This document shows positions 50,834 through 59,825 of a stretch of DNA of 64,000 bases, piece by piece (positions within the stretch are counted from its first letter, which is position 1; the number at the start of each line of letters is the position of its first letter). The position numbers were made by a program, and so were the translations under genes. Below the pieces are notes generated by a model. That model was not told the origin of the DNA. It did no database searches and was given only the letters and a program-made list of their open reading frames with translations. The DNA is from Streptomyces netropsis (GTDB lineage: Bacteria; Actinomycetota; Actinomycetes; Streptomycetales; Streptomycetaceae): positions 1 through 64,000 of the forward strand of contig NZ_JACHJG010000019.1 in NCBI RefSeq assembly GCF_014203545.1, given 5' to 3'.

Positions 50834-51906
50834 TGACCGACCACCACGAGACCCACGAACGCGACCGGGCTGCAGACCGCTGGCTCGACCAGCACCAGTG
50901 CTCCCTCCTGGAAGACCTCAACCCCGTCCTCGACGTCGAAGCCGGTCTGCGCGAGATCCTGCTCCAGTCCCGCCACGACACCCTGGTGGACGATCTCGAC
51001 TCGGTTCTCGACGTCGGTGCTGGCCTAGCCGCGATCCTCCCCTCGGCCACACCCGCTCCAGATCTCCAGTCGCCGACAAGTTCCGCAGATGAGGACCTCG
51101 TATCTGCGGAGTTCCCCCTGTCGGTCAGCCCACAGATCCGCCTGACGCTGCGCACCAACCCTGACATCACAACGGCACTTCGCGCCATCGACCACGCCCG
51201 CAACTTCGAACGCGTCGTCGGCCACGCCGGCCAGCTCGCCCGCCACCTCATTTGCATTCTCGAGAGCGCCACTGATCCTCAAGGAGCCATCGCCCTCAAC
51301 AGCGCCACTGCTCTCAATAGCTCCTTCGACAGCGCTGGCCGCATCTTCAATGATCTCGCCCGCACCCTCGACGGCGCCACCGACCTCACCCGCCGCCTCG
51401 GCATCGCCTTCGACCGCGCCAGCTTCGACCGCGCCAGCGCCTTCAACCACGCCTGCACCGTCGTCCGCAACCTCGACGGAATTCTCGGCCCCGCCAGCCT
51501 CTATGCCCGCGATCCTGACCGCGCTCTCACCCTCGCCCTCGCCAGCACCATCCACCTCGTCCGCTACCTCGACGACGCCCGTGGTCTCCCCCTCGTATAC
51601 ACACTCATCAGCAAGGTGAGGCGGATCATCAGCGAAGCGCTCGGCCGAGAGCTGCCCGTCCTCGACGTGGAATCAGTGGCCACATTCCTCAACGACTTCA
51701 CGACATCAGACCTGCGCACCACTGACCTGAAAGGCGTCGACCTCACTGGCGTGCGCTGGTCCGAAAGCGGAACCCATTGGCCGGACGCGATGGACGTCGA
51801 AGGCCTCAAGAAGAAGTCGCAGGAGACGCCTGCGGGGAGCGGGGTCTGGGTAGTCCGGTCGGGCACAGGCACGGCGCCGACGCGGGACTTCGCCGAACTG
51901 ACATGA
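50833..51906 (+). CDS. Helical protein with a short pentapeptide-like C-terminal segment
   Basis: 357 aa from GTG 50833, which shares a base with the stop of the HTH frame, so it is translationally coupled. The N-terminal half is acidic and helical. The middle is a helical repeat rich in A, L and D (FNDLARTLDGATDLTRRLGI, RALTLALASTIHLVRYLDDA). Near the end a pentapeptide-like strip, LRTTDLKGVDLTGVRWS, is followed by VEGLKKKSQETPAGSGVWVV, a tail I remember from other Streptomyces proteins of unknown role. Probably works with the two small proteins upstream. Confidence 0.72.
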   Translation: MTDHHETHERDRAADRWLDQHQCSLLEDLNPVLDVEAGLREILLQSRHDTLVDDLDSVLDVGAGLAAILPSATPAPDLQSPTSSADEDLVSAEFPLSVSPQIRLTLRTNPDITTALRAIDHARNFERVVGHAGQLARHLICILESATDPQGAIALNSATALNSSFDSAGRIFNDLARTLDGATDLTRRLGIAFDRASFDRASAFNHACTVVRNLDGILGPASLYARDPDRALTLALASTIHLVRYLDDARGLPLVYTLISKVRRIISEALGRELPVLDVESVATFLNDFTTSDLRTTDLKGVDLTGVRWSESGTHWPDAMDVEGLKKKSQETPAGSGVWVVRSGTGTAPTRDFAELT

Positions 51907-52007
51907 GCCAGAACCGTATCTCCGGCTCCCAGCCTCATGCTGAAACAACGTAGGCAACTCGTGTGCCGAGCAGAGCCAGCTGGCTGCAGGCCGGACCAGA
52001 CGACGGG

Positions 52008-52172
52008 TCAGGCTCGAGGGCTCACGGTGACCGGTGCGTTGGGACACTCATCCGCGTAGCCGGTGGGGGCCTCCTTCTCGGTCAGGTCCACGGTAGGGGA
52101 CCAGCGGATCTTCACTGACGTCCACTCGGTGATGTAACGGCACCTTGCTTCAGCGACCACGCGTAGCCACTC
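52008..52172 (-). pseudogene. C-terminal fragment of a DUF1524-type HNH nuclease
   Basis: The frame encodes EWLRVVAEARCRYITEWTSV, KIRWSPTVDLTEKEA and DECPNAPVTVSP, parallel to CRYLEDWTATKLRWHLTVD and SCPNTPLTYTP in the intact nuclease at 52911-53561. Only the tail after the catalytic motif remains, on the opposite strand. It is a diverged relic, not a recent copy. Confidence 0.7.
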
Positions 52173-52910
52173 GGCGGGGACGGCGGTCGCCACAGGGCAG
52201 ACCGATCTGGACGAGGCCCTCGCCCAGCTGCTGCGGGGCGAGTAGCCGTGAGGGGCCTGCCGGGCCATGTCCACGGCAAGGCGGTCTGAGGGGTTCCAGC
52301 TGTCGGAGGACCCTGACATCTGGGTCGCCTACGAGCGGGCGATCTTCACCACCGAACTGCACCGGATCATCAACGTCATCACCGGGATCAACGCTCCGCA
52401 CGCCAAGCGCCAGCCCTGTGGTCGTGACCGGACTCAGCATGGGGACGGAGCCGCCCGTTACTTGGTCTGCTGCGGTCCTCTGGGCCGTCGGCGTCATGCA
52501 GGGAACGCACCTGGCCAGAACCGCCCGTGCAGGCCGCACATCCGCCAGCCGGTGAACCACTGCCACTGAACCGGTCGCTCCACGCCTGCCCGAGGCGGAC
52601 CGAGTTCTGCAGTACAACCGTTCTCCGCAGGTCAGGCTGACTGTTCGCCTGCGCTCCGCGCACACTGTGGCAGGCATGGACGGCTCCCCCCGCCTGCGCG
52701 GAGAGCGCCGGCGCCTGTCGTGCCCGGTCAGACCCGGCCCGCGCGACGAGCAGCGTGCGCGTCGCGTGCCGGCCGTGCACAGGCTGCCCCTCGTGGAGGT
52801 GGTTTCGCTACCCCCAGGAGTGACACCGCGCCAAGAACCGTGCTCGCGCCCGGCCGCTGGCCCTATCCCGGAAGCACATCGTCGTGGACCGAGGGATGGG
52901 GAATTGCCGC
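52173..52910. other. Degenerate stretch
   Basis: One plus-strand frame (from 52267) starts plausibly, with EGFQLSEDPDIWVAYERAIF and ELHRIINVITGINAP, and then loses sense at about 52410, so it may be a gene head. No complete gene is supported. A GATGGGG element precedes the nuclease gene at 52911. Confidence 0.3.
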
Positions 52911-53561
52911 ATGTTGATCAACGCCCTGCGCGTACTGGCTGCCTGTGCTGTCGTCGTGCTGCCGCTCACCGCTGCCACCCCGGCGCAGGCGGAGACCGTC
53001 GGACTGCACGAGGCGGTCGCCTCACTGCCGGTCGCGGCCGAGTCCCGTGAGGGTTACCAGCGCACCGCCTTCCGGCACTGGGTGGACGCCGACCGGGACG
53101 GGTGCCACACCCGCGCCGAAGTCCTCATCGCCGAGGCCGTGGATGCGCCCGAGGTGGGGCCAGGGTGCAAGATCACGGGCGGACGCTGGCATTCCTGGTA
53201 CGACGACACTGACGTGAGCGGGGCCGCCACGATCGATATCGACCACATGGTCCCCCTCGCCGAAGCCTGGGACTCCGGCGCGTCCGCCTGGAGCGCCGAG
53301 CGCCGCCAGGCCTACGCCAACGACCTCGACGCCGACCGGTCCCTGGCCGCGGTTACTGCCCGCTCCAACCGCTCCAAGGCCGATCAGGACCCGGCGACCT
53401 GGATGCCCCCGCACCAGCCCTCCCACTGCCGATACCTCGAGGACTGGACCGCTACCAAACTCCGCTGGCACCTGACGGTCGACACGGACGAGCACATCAC
53501 CCTGCAAGAACTCGTCGCGTCCTGCCCCAACACCCCGCTCACCTACACCCCCGCCCCCTGA
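52911..53561 (+). CDS. Secreted HNH-type nuclease (DUF1524/GmrSD C-terminal family)
   Basis: 216 aa from the ATG at 52911. Signal peptide NALRVLAACAVVVLPLTAAT ending at AQA. The nuclease core shows FRHWVDADRDGCHTRAEVLI, ITGGRWHSWYDD, the catalytic D-H in ATIDIDHMVPLAEAWDSGAS, and the asparagine/lysine helix AVTARSNRSKADQDPATWMP. The C-terminal CRYLEDWTATKLRWHLTVD is typical of Streptomyces exported members. It probably degrades extracellular DNA. Monocistronic. Confidence 0.9.
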   Translation: MLINALRVLAACAVVVLPLTAATPAQAETVGLHEAVASLPVAAESREGYQRTAFRHWVDADRDGCHTRAEVLIAEAVDAPEVGPGCKITGGRWHSWYDDTDVSGAATIDIDHMVPLAEAWDSGASAWSAERRQAYANDLDADRSLAAVTARSNRSKADQDPATWMPPHQPSHCRYLEDWTATKLRWHLTVDTDEHITLQELVASCPNTPLTYTPAP

Positions 53562-53577
53562 GCTTGGCTTTTCAGGC

Positions 53578-53925
53578 GTGAAGGGCCAGAGTCGCTGGAT
53601 CAAGGCCCCCTCCAGTAGGGCGCACGCGGGAGACGGTCTCGCCGAATGCACCCGGGAGTTCACGTCCTTTGGCGTAGCGAAGAAGGGCGAACCGACCAAG
53701 GTCAACGGCACCCCCGCGATTCCGCTGGTGGTCACCGACGAGGCGGACAAGGGGGGCTCGTACACCTTCTATGTCGCCACCGGCAGCAAGCCGTACATCC
53801 TCAAGGCCGTCTACAAAAGCCCTGAACTTCACAGCACCACCTCGTTCAGCGCCTTCGATAAGCCATTGGATGTGCGGCCTCCGGCCAAGGCCGACGTGTT
53901 GGACGCGGGCGACATCGGCCGCTGA
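53578..53925 (+). pseudogene. C-terminal fragment of a Streptomyces lipoprotein-like gene
   Basis: About 115 codons with LAECTREFTSFGVAKKGEPT, KVNGTPAIPLVVTDEADKGG, YTFYVATGSKPYILKAVYKS and FDKPLDVRPPAKADVLD. This is the tail of a common actinomycete lipoprotein family (around 230 aa, usually with a lipobox). No signal peptide or lipobox is present and the first 15 residues are unlike the family, so the 5' part is lost. Confidence 0.6.
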
Positions 53926-54303
53926 GTCCGGCACCAGCGGCCCGGCGCGGGCACTAGTCACCAGTGCGCATCCCCCCTTGTCTCCCAGTCCCGTACCTAC
54001 ACCACTCGCCACCAGGCCCAGCCCGTGAGCGTTCCGTCCGTCGCCAGCTCACCTCCGCCCACGCGGAGAGCACGCGGTGACCATCCGGACGTGGAAGACA
54101 TCTCCGGCCGCTCCTTCATGAACCGCGAGGAGCTGATCACTGCGCTCACCCGCAGGGGCCGAGAGCACAAGGCCGCCTGACCGATGCCGCACAGGCGACT
54201 GCGGCCGAGGGGCCGCAGTGGCAGCAGCTCCATCCCGCTGAGCCCATAACCGGCCTCGGCGCTCCCCCGGCGCGTTGTCAGTGGCGGCTGAAAGGATCAC
54301 CGG
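53926..54303. other. Intergenic stretch with a short gene tail
   Basis: Between about 54088 and 54180 the plus strand reads DVEDISGRSFMNREELITAL then TRRGREHKAA, a short helix motif (SGRSxMN.EELI.AL) known from the ends of several small actinomycete proteins. The upstream part is not protein-like. Probably a remnant. Confidence 0.35.
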
Positions 54304-54960
54304 ATGACGAACCCTGCTGCTGCCATCGCCGCCTACTGGGACGCCGCCGCCCCGGACTTCGACGACGAGCCGGACCACGGCCTCAAGGCCGCGGACACCC
54401 GCGCCGCGTGGGCGGACCGGCTGTCCGCCTGGCTGCCGTCCGCCCCGGCCGACGTGCTGGACGTCGGCTGCGGCACCGGATCGCTCTCCGAGCTGATCGC
54501 CGAAGCCGGGCACCGGGTGACGGGGGTGGACCTGGCGCCGCGGATGGTCGGGCAGGCCCGGGCCAAGCTGACGGCCGCCGGCCTTCAGGGCCGGTTCCTG
54601 GTCGGCGATGCCGCCGCGCCGCCCACCGGCCAGGAGAAGTTCGACGTCCTGCTCTCCCGCCACCTGGTGTGGACCCTGCCCGACCCGCACGCGGCCTTGA
54701 ACGAGTGGACCGGCCGCATCCGCCCCGGCGGCCTCCTGGTCCTCGTTGAGGGCCGCTGGTGTGAGGCCGGGCAGAGCGGAGTGCCGTACGTCGCCGGTGC
54801 CGGCGCCCTTCCCTGGCATCGGGGCATCGCCGCCGAAGACCTGGCGGAGGCAGTGCGCCCGCTCGTCAGCGACCTGCGCATCGAACCTCTCAGCGCCGAT
54901 GCCGTTCTGTGGGGCGGCCCAGTGACCGACGAACGCTACGCCCTGATCGCGCGGATCTGA
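54304..54960 (+). CDS. SAM-dependent class I methyltransferase
   Basis: 218 aa. Rossmann-fold methyltransferase with motif I DVLDVGCGTGSLSELIAEAG, the acidic ribose-binding residue in VTGVDLAPRMVGQARAKL, motif II-like FLVGDAAAPPTGQEKFDVLL, and post-motif RHLVWTLPDPHAALNEWT followed by RPGGLLVLVEGRW. It resembles the UbiE/small-molecule group. The substrate cannot be told. It stands alone between fragments. Confidence 0.87.
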   Translation: MTNPAAAIAAYWDAAAPDFDDEPDHGLKAADTRAAWADRLSAWLPSAPADVLDVGCGTGSLSELIAEAGHRVTGVDLAPRMVGQARAKLTAAGLQGRFLVGDAAAPPTGQEKFDVLLSRHLVWTLPDPHAALNEWTGRIRPGGLLVLVEGRWCEAGQSGVPYVAGAGALPWHRGIAAEDLAEAVRPLVSDLRIEPLSADAVLWGGPVTDERYALIARI

Positions 54961-55111
54961 CCACTCCGGCCAGCTGCCTCCACGGCTCACCCTTGAGCAC
55001 CGGCGGCCCCCGACTCCTCCTGGCGTCGGGGGCCGCATCGGGCTGCCGGGAGAGCCGCACCAGCTGGCGGGGAAACTGATCTGCTGGAAGTGCGAGGCGC
55101 GCGTCGGACCG

Positions 55112-55462
55112 GTGCGCAAGGGGACTCGCCTGGGAACGGAGAGGCCGGCTCACTACCGGCTCTGGCAGCACACGAAGCACGACCTGGGCTGCCCGCTTGA
55201 TCCGACCGCGGTCATCGAGCACATCGCCCACGGCTCGCACGGGCTGGCCACGGTCGATGAGCAAGGAATCCTGCGGCTGAATCTCCCGGAAAAGCTGACG
55301 GACATCTTGTCTTTGGGCAGGGTGGTACAGTCGAGCGGGTACTCGGCCATCCCCCGCCAGCCGCACGCGCAGCTGCCCCGCAGCACCGTGGCCCGGGGTC
55401 GAACCGTCCCTTGGTACGACGTACGTCCCAGGTCAGATCATCAAACGCCGACGGCCCCCTAG
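55112..55462 (+). pseudogene. Partial gene with RLWQHTKHDLGCPLDP motif
   Basis: The frame is coherent from about 55060 (LAGKLICWKCEARVGPVRKG; a CxxC) through PAHYRLWQHTKHDLGCPLDP, AVIEHIAHGSHGLATVDEQG and LRLNLPEKL to about 55310. After that it is not protein-like. There is no good start codon ahead of the CxxC; ATG or GTG near 55112 would cut into it. This reads as an internal piece of a longer Streptomyces protein of unknown function. Confidence 0.5.
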
Positions 55463-56196
55463 GGCTCTCTGCGTTTCTGCCGCCTGATCCCGAGAGCCAG
55501 CAGGCATACGACGATGACTGCGGTGTACACACCGGCGACCGACGGGCCAGCGAAGAACGGCACCCCACCGCTCTGGCCGGAGAATTCGTTCATCGTCCCG
55601 TACGGGAGCCAGGCAGCGACTTCGAAGCCGAGCAGGGGCTTTCCCGCCGCACCGAGCGCCGGTTCGAGGGCCAAGGGCCACATGACAAGGAGCGTGTCGG
55701 CCAGGCCGCCACGCAGCAGGAGTCCTACTGCGACGCCCAGCACACCGCCGATCGCGAAGGTCACGGGCAGGGCCAGCAGCGGCCGCCAGCCTTCGGCGCA
55801 CGACGGAACCAGGGCCATCGCCGGCTCCACGAGCAGAGCGACACCCAGCGCGGTGGCCTCAACCAGAAGACCCGCCGCCGCTGCGACGAGGGCGACGACT
55901 GTCGCCTTGCCGATCAGCAGCCTGTTCCAGGAGGGCACCGCCAAGAAGGAGGACCAGATGGTGCCTGTCCGCAGGTCCTGGCTCACGCTCCGCACACCCA
56001 GCAGGGGTATGAGGAGTTGGGTGAACGCCGGGCCGTATAGCGCCTCCTCCAGCCCGGGTGCCCGCCCCTTGCCCGGGCTGTGCACGGCGAGGCCGCTGAC
56101 GGCGATGGCCAGAGCGGCGATCACTCCGAGGAACCACCAGGTGGAGCGGAGCGTGCGCAGTTTGACGAGCTCTGCGCGAAGGACTGAGGTATTCAC
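55459..56196 (-). CDS. ABC-2-type transporter permease
   Basis: 245 aa with about six hydrophobic segments: STWWFLGVIAALAIAVSGLA, AFTQLLIPLLGVRSVSQDLR, ATVVALVAAAAGLLVEATAL, PLLALPVTFAIGGVLGVAVG, DTLLVMWPLALEPALGAAGK, GVYTAVIVVCLLALG. The opening NTSVLRAELVKLRTLRSTWW is typical of BcrB/NatB-like subunits that pair with one ATPase. The start overlaps the ATPase gene by 4 nt. Together they probably export or resist a peptide or antibiotic. Confidence 0.86.
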   Translation of the reverse strand: MNTSVLRAELVKLRTLRSTWWFLGVIAALAIAVSGLAVHSPGKGRAPGLEEALYGPAFTQLLIPLLGVRSVSQDLRTGTIWSSFLAVPSWNRLLIGKATVVALVAAAAGLLVEATALGVALLVEPAMALVPSCAEGWRPLLALPVTFAIGGVLGVAVGLLLRGGLADTLLVMWPLALEPALGAAGKPLLGFEVAAWLPYGTMNEFSGQSGGVPFFAGPSVAGVYTAVIVVCLLALGIRRQKRREP

Positions 56197-57152
56197 TGTT
56201 CAGGGCTTTTCTCGGGACGTACGGCTGGTGGCCGGCTGTAGTACTCGACCGAGTCGGCGGTGAGGCGCAGGTACTCCTCCTCCACAGTGCGCCGGCGGGG
56301 TGTCAGCTCATGGAGCACCAGTCCTGCCTGCAGGGCGGCGTGACCGATCTCCTCCGCCGAGAGTCCCCTGACGAGGCGGATGTCGGGATCGACAGGCCGG
56401 GGGTTGGGGGCGGCGTCGATCGTTCCGCCCGCTTCGGCGACCACCGTCGCGAGACGTTCCTGGTCTTTGGCGCGGACGAGCACATGTGTCTGTTGGAGGG
56501 CGGTGAACTCGGCCGTGGTGCACTGCTGTAGCAGCCTGCCGCGGCCGATGATGACGAGGTCATCGGCAAGGAGGGCGGTCTCGGCAAGCAGGTGGCTCGA
56601 CACGAGGACGGTGCGCCCGTCGGCCGCGAGGTCGCGCAGCAGCCCCCGCAGCCAGGCGATGCCCTGCGGATCGAGGCCGTTTGCGGGCTCGTCGAGGACG
56701 AGGACCTCAGGGTCACCGAGCATCGCAGCCGCGATGCCGAGGCGCTGGCGCATGCCGAGAGAGAGCGCGCCGAAGCGCCGGTCGCCCACGGTGGAGAGCC
56801 CGACCATCAGGAGCACGGCGTCGACGCGGTCTTCAGGCAAGCCGTTGGAGCGGGCGAGCCAGTCGAGGTGGGCCCGGGCAGTGCGTTGCGGATGCACCCA
56901 GCCGGGATCGAGCAGGGCGCCGACCGCACGCAGGGGTGAGGGGTAGTCGGAATAGGGCCGGCCGGCGAGAAGAGCGGTGCCGGCGTCGGGCCGGACCAGT
57001 CCCACAAGCATGCGCATGGTGGTGGTCTTCCCGGCGCCGTTGGGGCCGAGGAAGCCGGTGACCGTGCCGGGGTGTACGTCGAACGTCAGGTCGTCGACGA
57101 CCTTCTGCCTCCGGTAGCTCTTGGTCAGGCCCCGGACGTTGATGCCGCCCAT
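56193..57152 (-). CDS. ABC transporter ATP-binding protein
   Basis: 319 aa. Complete nucleotide-binding domain: Walker A GFLGPNGAGKTTTMRMLVGL, signature LSLGMRQRLGIA (LSxGM variant), Walker B EVLVLDEPANGLDPQGIAWL and switch SSHLLAE. The C-terminal domain (HVLVRAKDQERLATVVAEAG, VEEEYLRLT) is that of BcrA/NatA-type exporters. It partners the permease at 55459-56196 and follows the small membrane protein gene by 4 nt. Confidence 0.9.
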   Translation of the reverse strand: MGGINVRGLTKSYRRQKVVDDLTFDVHPGTVTGFLGPNGAGKTTTMRMLVGLVRPDAGTALLAGRPYSDYPSPLRAVGALLDPGWVHPQRTARAHLDWLARSNGLPEDRVDAVLLMVGLSTVGDRRFGALSLGMRQRLGIAAAMLGDPEVLVLDEPANGLDPQGIAWLRGLLRDLAADGRTVLVSSHLLAETALLADDLVIIGRGRLLQQCTTAEFTALQQTHVLVRAKDQERLATVVAEAGGTIDAAPNPRPVDPDIRLVRGLSAEEIGHAALQAGLVLHELTPRRRTVEEEYLRLTADSVEYYSRPPAVRPEKSPEQ

Positions 57153-57156
57153 GGCC

Positions 57157-57459
57157 TCACATCCTGATCGCGGAGACGACGGCTGTTGCGGCCGCGGCGG
57201 CGAGTAGCGTCACGACCCAGGCAGCTTTCGCCCGGGGCAGCCCGCTTCTCACAGCCCGTCTGCAGCGACCGACGGAGATGACTGCTGCCACCATGCCGAC
57301 GGTGCCGAGCACGGTGGCGAGGCAGAAGACCCACAGGTGGCTGCCCCAGGTGCGCACGAGGAAGGAAGCGGCAGCCAGGGGCAGCACCGGCCATATGTCA
57401 CCGCTGGCGGAGCTCGGCGCCGGTGTGGGAGGGCGGAGGGGGGGCTGACTGGTACTCAT
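57157..57459 (-). CDS. Small membrane protein of the peptide/ABC cluster
   Basis: 100 aa from the ATG at 57459 (GAAGGA upstream). A Pro-rich head is followed by three hydrophobic segments: IWPVLPLAAASFLVRTWGS, LWVFCLATVLGTVGMVAAVI and AAWVVTLLAAAAATAVVSA. It lies between the secreted peptide gene and the ABC ATPase gene, all on one strand. It could be an immunity or transport accessory protein. No family is recognised. Confidence 0.66.
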   Translation of the reverse strand: MSTSQPPLRPPTPAPSSASGDIWPVLPLAAASFLVRTWGSHLWVFCLATVLGTVGMVAAVISVGRCRRAVRSGLPRAKAAWVVTLLAAAAATAVVSAIRM

Positions 57460-57564
57460 GTGTTCCTTCTCGATGGACCGGGAGTGGCCAGCGGGGGTGC
57501 GACGGAGGGTGCGAGGACCCCCGCCGGCCACGACTGGTGGAGCGTTGCGCTCGATTCCCCTGGG

Positions 57565-57978
57565 TTACGAGACGAAGTCGCGCACGGCCTCGTAGATCTC
57601 ATAGACGGTGGCACCGACCTCGACAGCCTTGCGGACCACCCACGGGACGTACTTCTCGTACGCTTCCTTGAAGGCGTCGTAGCCCTTCTTGGCCGCGCTG
57701 CTGAGCGCGTCCCAGGCCTTACTGCCCACGGCCTTGAGCTTGTCGATGACCCAGCGCAGCTTGCCCGCGCGCTCGGCCGGTTCACTAGTCGGTGCAGTCG
57801 CCGGTGCGGTGTTGTCCGCCTTGGTAGTGGACGGGGTGACGACGGTGAAGGCCGTCGGCTGAACCGTCTGGGCGGTGGCGACCGACGCGGACGGCGCCAC
57901 GGCCGACGCGGAGGGGGCCGCGGCGCCCATGAGGGCACCGGCGAGGACGACGCTCGCGATAATCCGGTTCTTTCTCAC
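57565..57978 (-). CDS. Secreted helical peptide/protein, bacteriocin-like
   Basis: 137 aa from GTG 57978 (GGAG five bases upstream; earlier in-frame starts give a poor head). Signal peptide KNRIIASVVLAGALMGAAAP ... ASA, then a Thr/Pro/Ala-rich linker (about 30-70) and a helical, amphipathic end: KLRWVIDKLKAVGSKAWDAL, SSAAKKGYDAFKEAYEKYVP, WVVRKAVEVGATVYEIYEAV. No cysteines. A Trp/Lys/Tyr-rich amphipathic tail next to an ABC exporter and a small membrane protein fits a membrane-active peptide with self-protection, but this is inference. Confidence 0.62.
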   Translation of the reverse strand: MRKNRIIASVVLAGALMGAAAPSASAVAPSASVATAQTVQPTAFTVVTPSTTKADNTAPATAPTSEPAERAGKLRWVIDKLKAVGSKAWDALSSAAKKGYDAFKEAYEKYVPWVVRKAVEVGATVYEIYEAVRDFVS

Positions 57979-58323
57979 GTGTTCTCCAGGACAGCTGTGC
58001 CAAACCGCTACGGCCTGTTGGCCGACGGTGCACACACCTTGGAAAATGGCCGTCCCCCTTCCTTCCGCGGATGCTCCCGAGACGTCCCATGGAAGCCGAT
58101 CATGGACGAAGAATGTCCCGGGCCTGTCCCCGTTCCGTCCCCGGAACTGCCGAACGCTGGCCACGCCGCGTGGCCAATTATTGCGGCAGTATGTCCTGAG
58201 TTGATCTACCTATGCGTATCTGGTGGGGTGTCGATCACCGCCGTCACCTGACCATTGACGGAAGGGGAGTGCCACTGGCACCCCGAGGTACCAGACACAG
58301 GGTTCGCATCGCGGAGGATTGCC

Positions 58324-59076
58324 ATGCCGGCCATCTGGCATACCCATGCGCCGATATCGGGCGTCATCACAGTGGAGGGGAACGGGCGACGGCTGTGCCT
58401 CCTGGGAGAGGACGGCATTCACGTCGAGGGGCACGGCGACATCAGGCTGAGCCTGTCGTCCGCCGAACTCCTCGCCTACCTCGCCTTGCGTGACGGGCAC
58501 TGGGCGCGGCGGCCGGCCATCATCAGGGCCATGTGGCCGGATGCCCCGGAGCAGCAGGGCCGTCGGTTGCTGAGCCGTCTCCTGTGGCGGACCAACAGGG
58601 ACCTCCCCGAGCGGTTGATCGAGGCCGAGGGTGAATTGGTGTCCTTGACCGACGGTCTCACCTCGGACTGGGAACAGGCGCTGGTGGTCATCGAATCCAT
58701 AGAGGAGACAGGCGCCCTTCCCGTGCCGGAGGGGGCGGCATTGTTACGCAGGCCGCTGATGGCCGAGGTGTCGGCCTCGTGGGCGGACGAGCAACGGGCG
58801 CACTGGGACCGGCAGCGCTTCCATGCCCTCCTGCGCGTCGGGCAGATGTTGCTCGCTGACGGCCATGTGCGGCAGGCGGCGGACACCGCGTCCTTTCTCA
58901 CCTCCTGGGATCCCCTGGACGAGCCGAGTCACGAACTCTTGGTCCGCTCCTTGATCGGGATGGGCGCCCCCGGCCGGGCCGCGGAGTCGCTGCGGGCCCT
59001 CGACAAGCGGCTGCGCCGAGAGCTCGGTGTGGAGGCCGATCCCCAGCTCTTCGCTCTGCTCCGACAAGGGTCCTGA
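58324..59076 (+). CDS. SARP-type transcriptional regulator with a BTAD domain
   Basis: 250 aa from the ATG at 58324 (GGAGG upstream; an in-frame start at 58255 adds 23 residues). The N-terminal half is an OmpR-like winged helix in SARP style (LSLSSAELLAYLALRDGHWA, RRPAIIRAMWPDAPEQQGRR). The C-terminal half is a BTAD domain (WADEQRAHWDRQRFHALLRV, DPLDEPSHELLVRSLIGMGA, RALDKRLRRELGVEADPQLF). SARPs switch on secondary metabolite or peptide clusters. It is divergent from the secreted-peptide/ABC operon, its most likely target. Confidence 0.85.
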   Translation: MPAIWHTHAPISGVITVEGNGRRLCLLGEDGIHVEGHGDIRLSLSSAELLAYLALRDGHWARRPAIIRAMWPDAPEQQGRRLLSRLLWRTNRDLPERLIEAEGELVSLTDGLTSDWEQALVVIESIEETGALPVPEGAALLRRPLMAEVSASWADEQRAHWDRQRFHALLRVGQMLLADGHVRQAADTASFLTSWDPLDEPSHELLVRSLIGMGAPGRAAESLRALDKRLRRELGVEADPQLFALLRQGS

Positions 59077-59825
59077 CGAACCGTCGAGGTCGGACGGCGG
59101 CCGTAGGGTGGGGTGACATACCCAGCGCCTCGACCTAGGTTCCCAGTATTTCCGATCCCCCAGTGAGGCCGCCCGGCGGCACTCTCAGAGCAGTCGATAC
59201 CGCCTCTTCCCACCTCTCGGACCACCGCCCCCACCTCCTGCAACGTGTAGCGGCGCAAGAACTGTGTCTCGCCACGCAGCGCCGCTTCCCGCGCAAGGGC
59301 GGCCTGCAACAACGGTGGGCACTCGTCGAAGGCCAGGGCTTCAAGGAGTTTCCCGAATAGCCCCCTGGCTGCGCCGCGAGCCAGGGCCTGCCGCTCCCCT
59401 GGCTCCAGAGCCACCATGTACCCGTCGTTGCACCTCTGCGGGACGACGCTGTGAGTGCTAAGGGTGCCGTCATCCAGAAAGGTGCAGGGCCCCTTCGCCC
59501 GCCCTGCCCGCCCACTGGAACCCGCTCTCCGTCACCTGCTGGCCGAACGCCGTCATCGCCCCCCGAGGTGGCCCGCTCGGAGGCCTGGCAGGGAACATGC
59601 GTGATGCGCTGCGGTCGCGAGGTGCAGCGCGGGGCGGGTGGTATGCGCTGGGGCGCGTGCGCGGAGCGCTGCCAGGTGGTGTGAATGTTCGCCTCGTGTA
59701 ACGGGTGATGAGACTTTCAACTTTGGGGCACCGGGTGGCGCACAGTGATGGTCCTCGGCGCTTCGCCGGGGTCCTCATCAACGGGTGCGCCCTACTGGGC
59801 TGCGCCCTGGAAGCAAGGGTTTGCT
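59077..59825. other. 750-bp stretch with a possible minus-strand gene fragment
   Basis: On the minus strand from 59417 down to about 59190 the frame reads EPGERQALARGAARGLFGKL, EALAFDECPPLLQAALAREA and RRYTLQEVGAVVREVGRG, a believable helical protein, but it then runs into the end of the SARP gene without a stop. It may be a gene fragment. From about 59716 the sequence matches the upstream region of the lamin-tail pseudogene at 22590. Confidence 0.35.
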
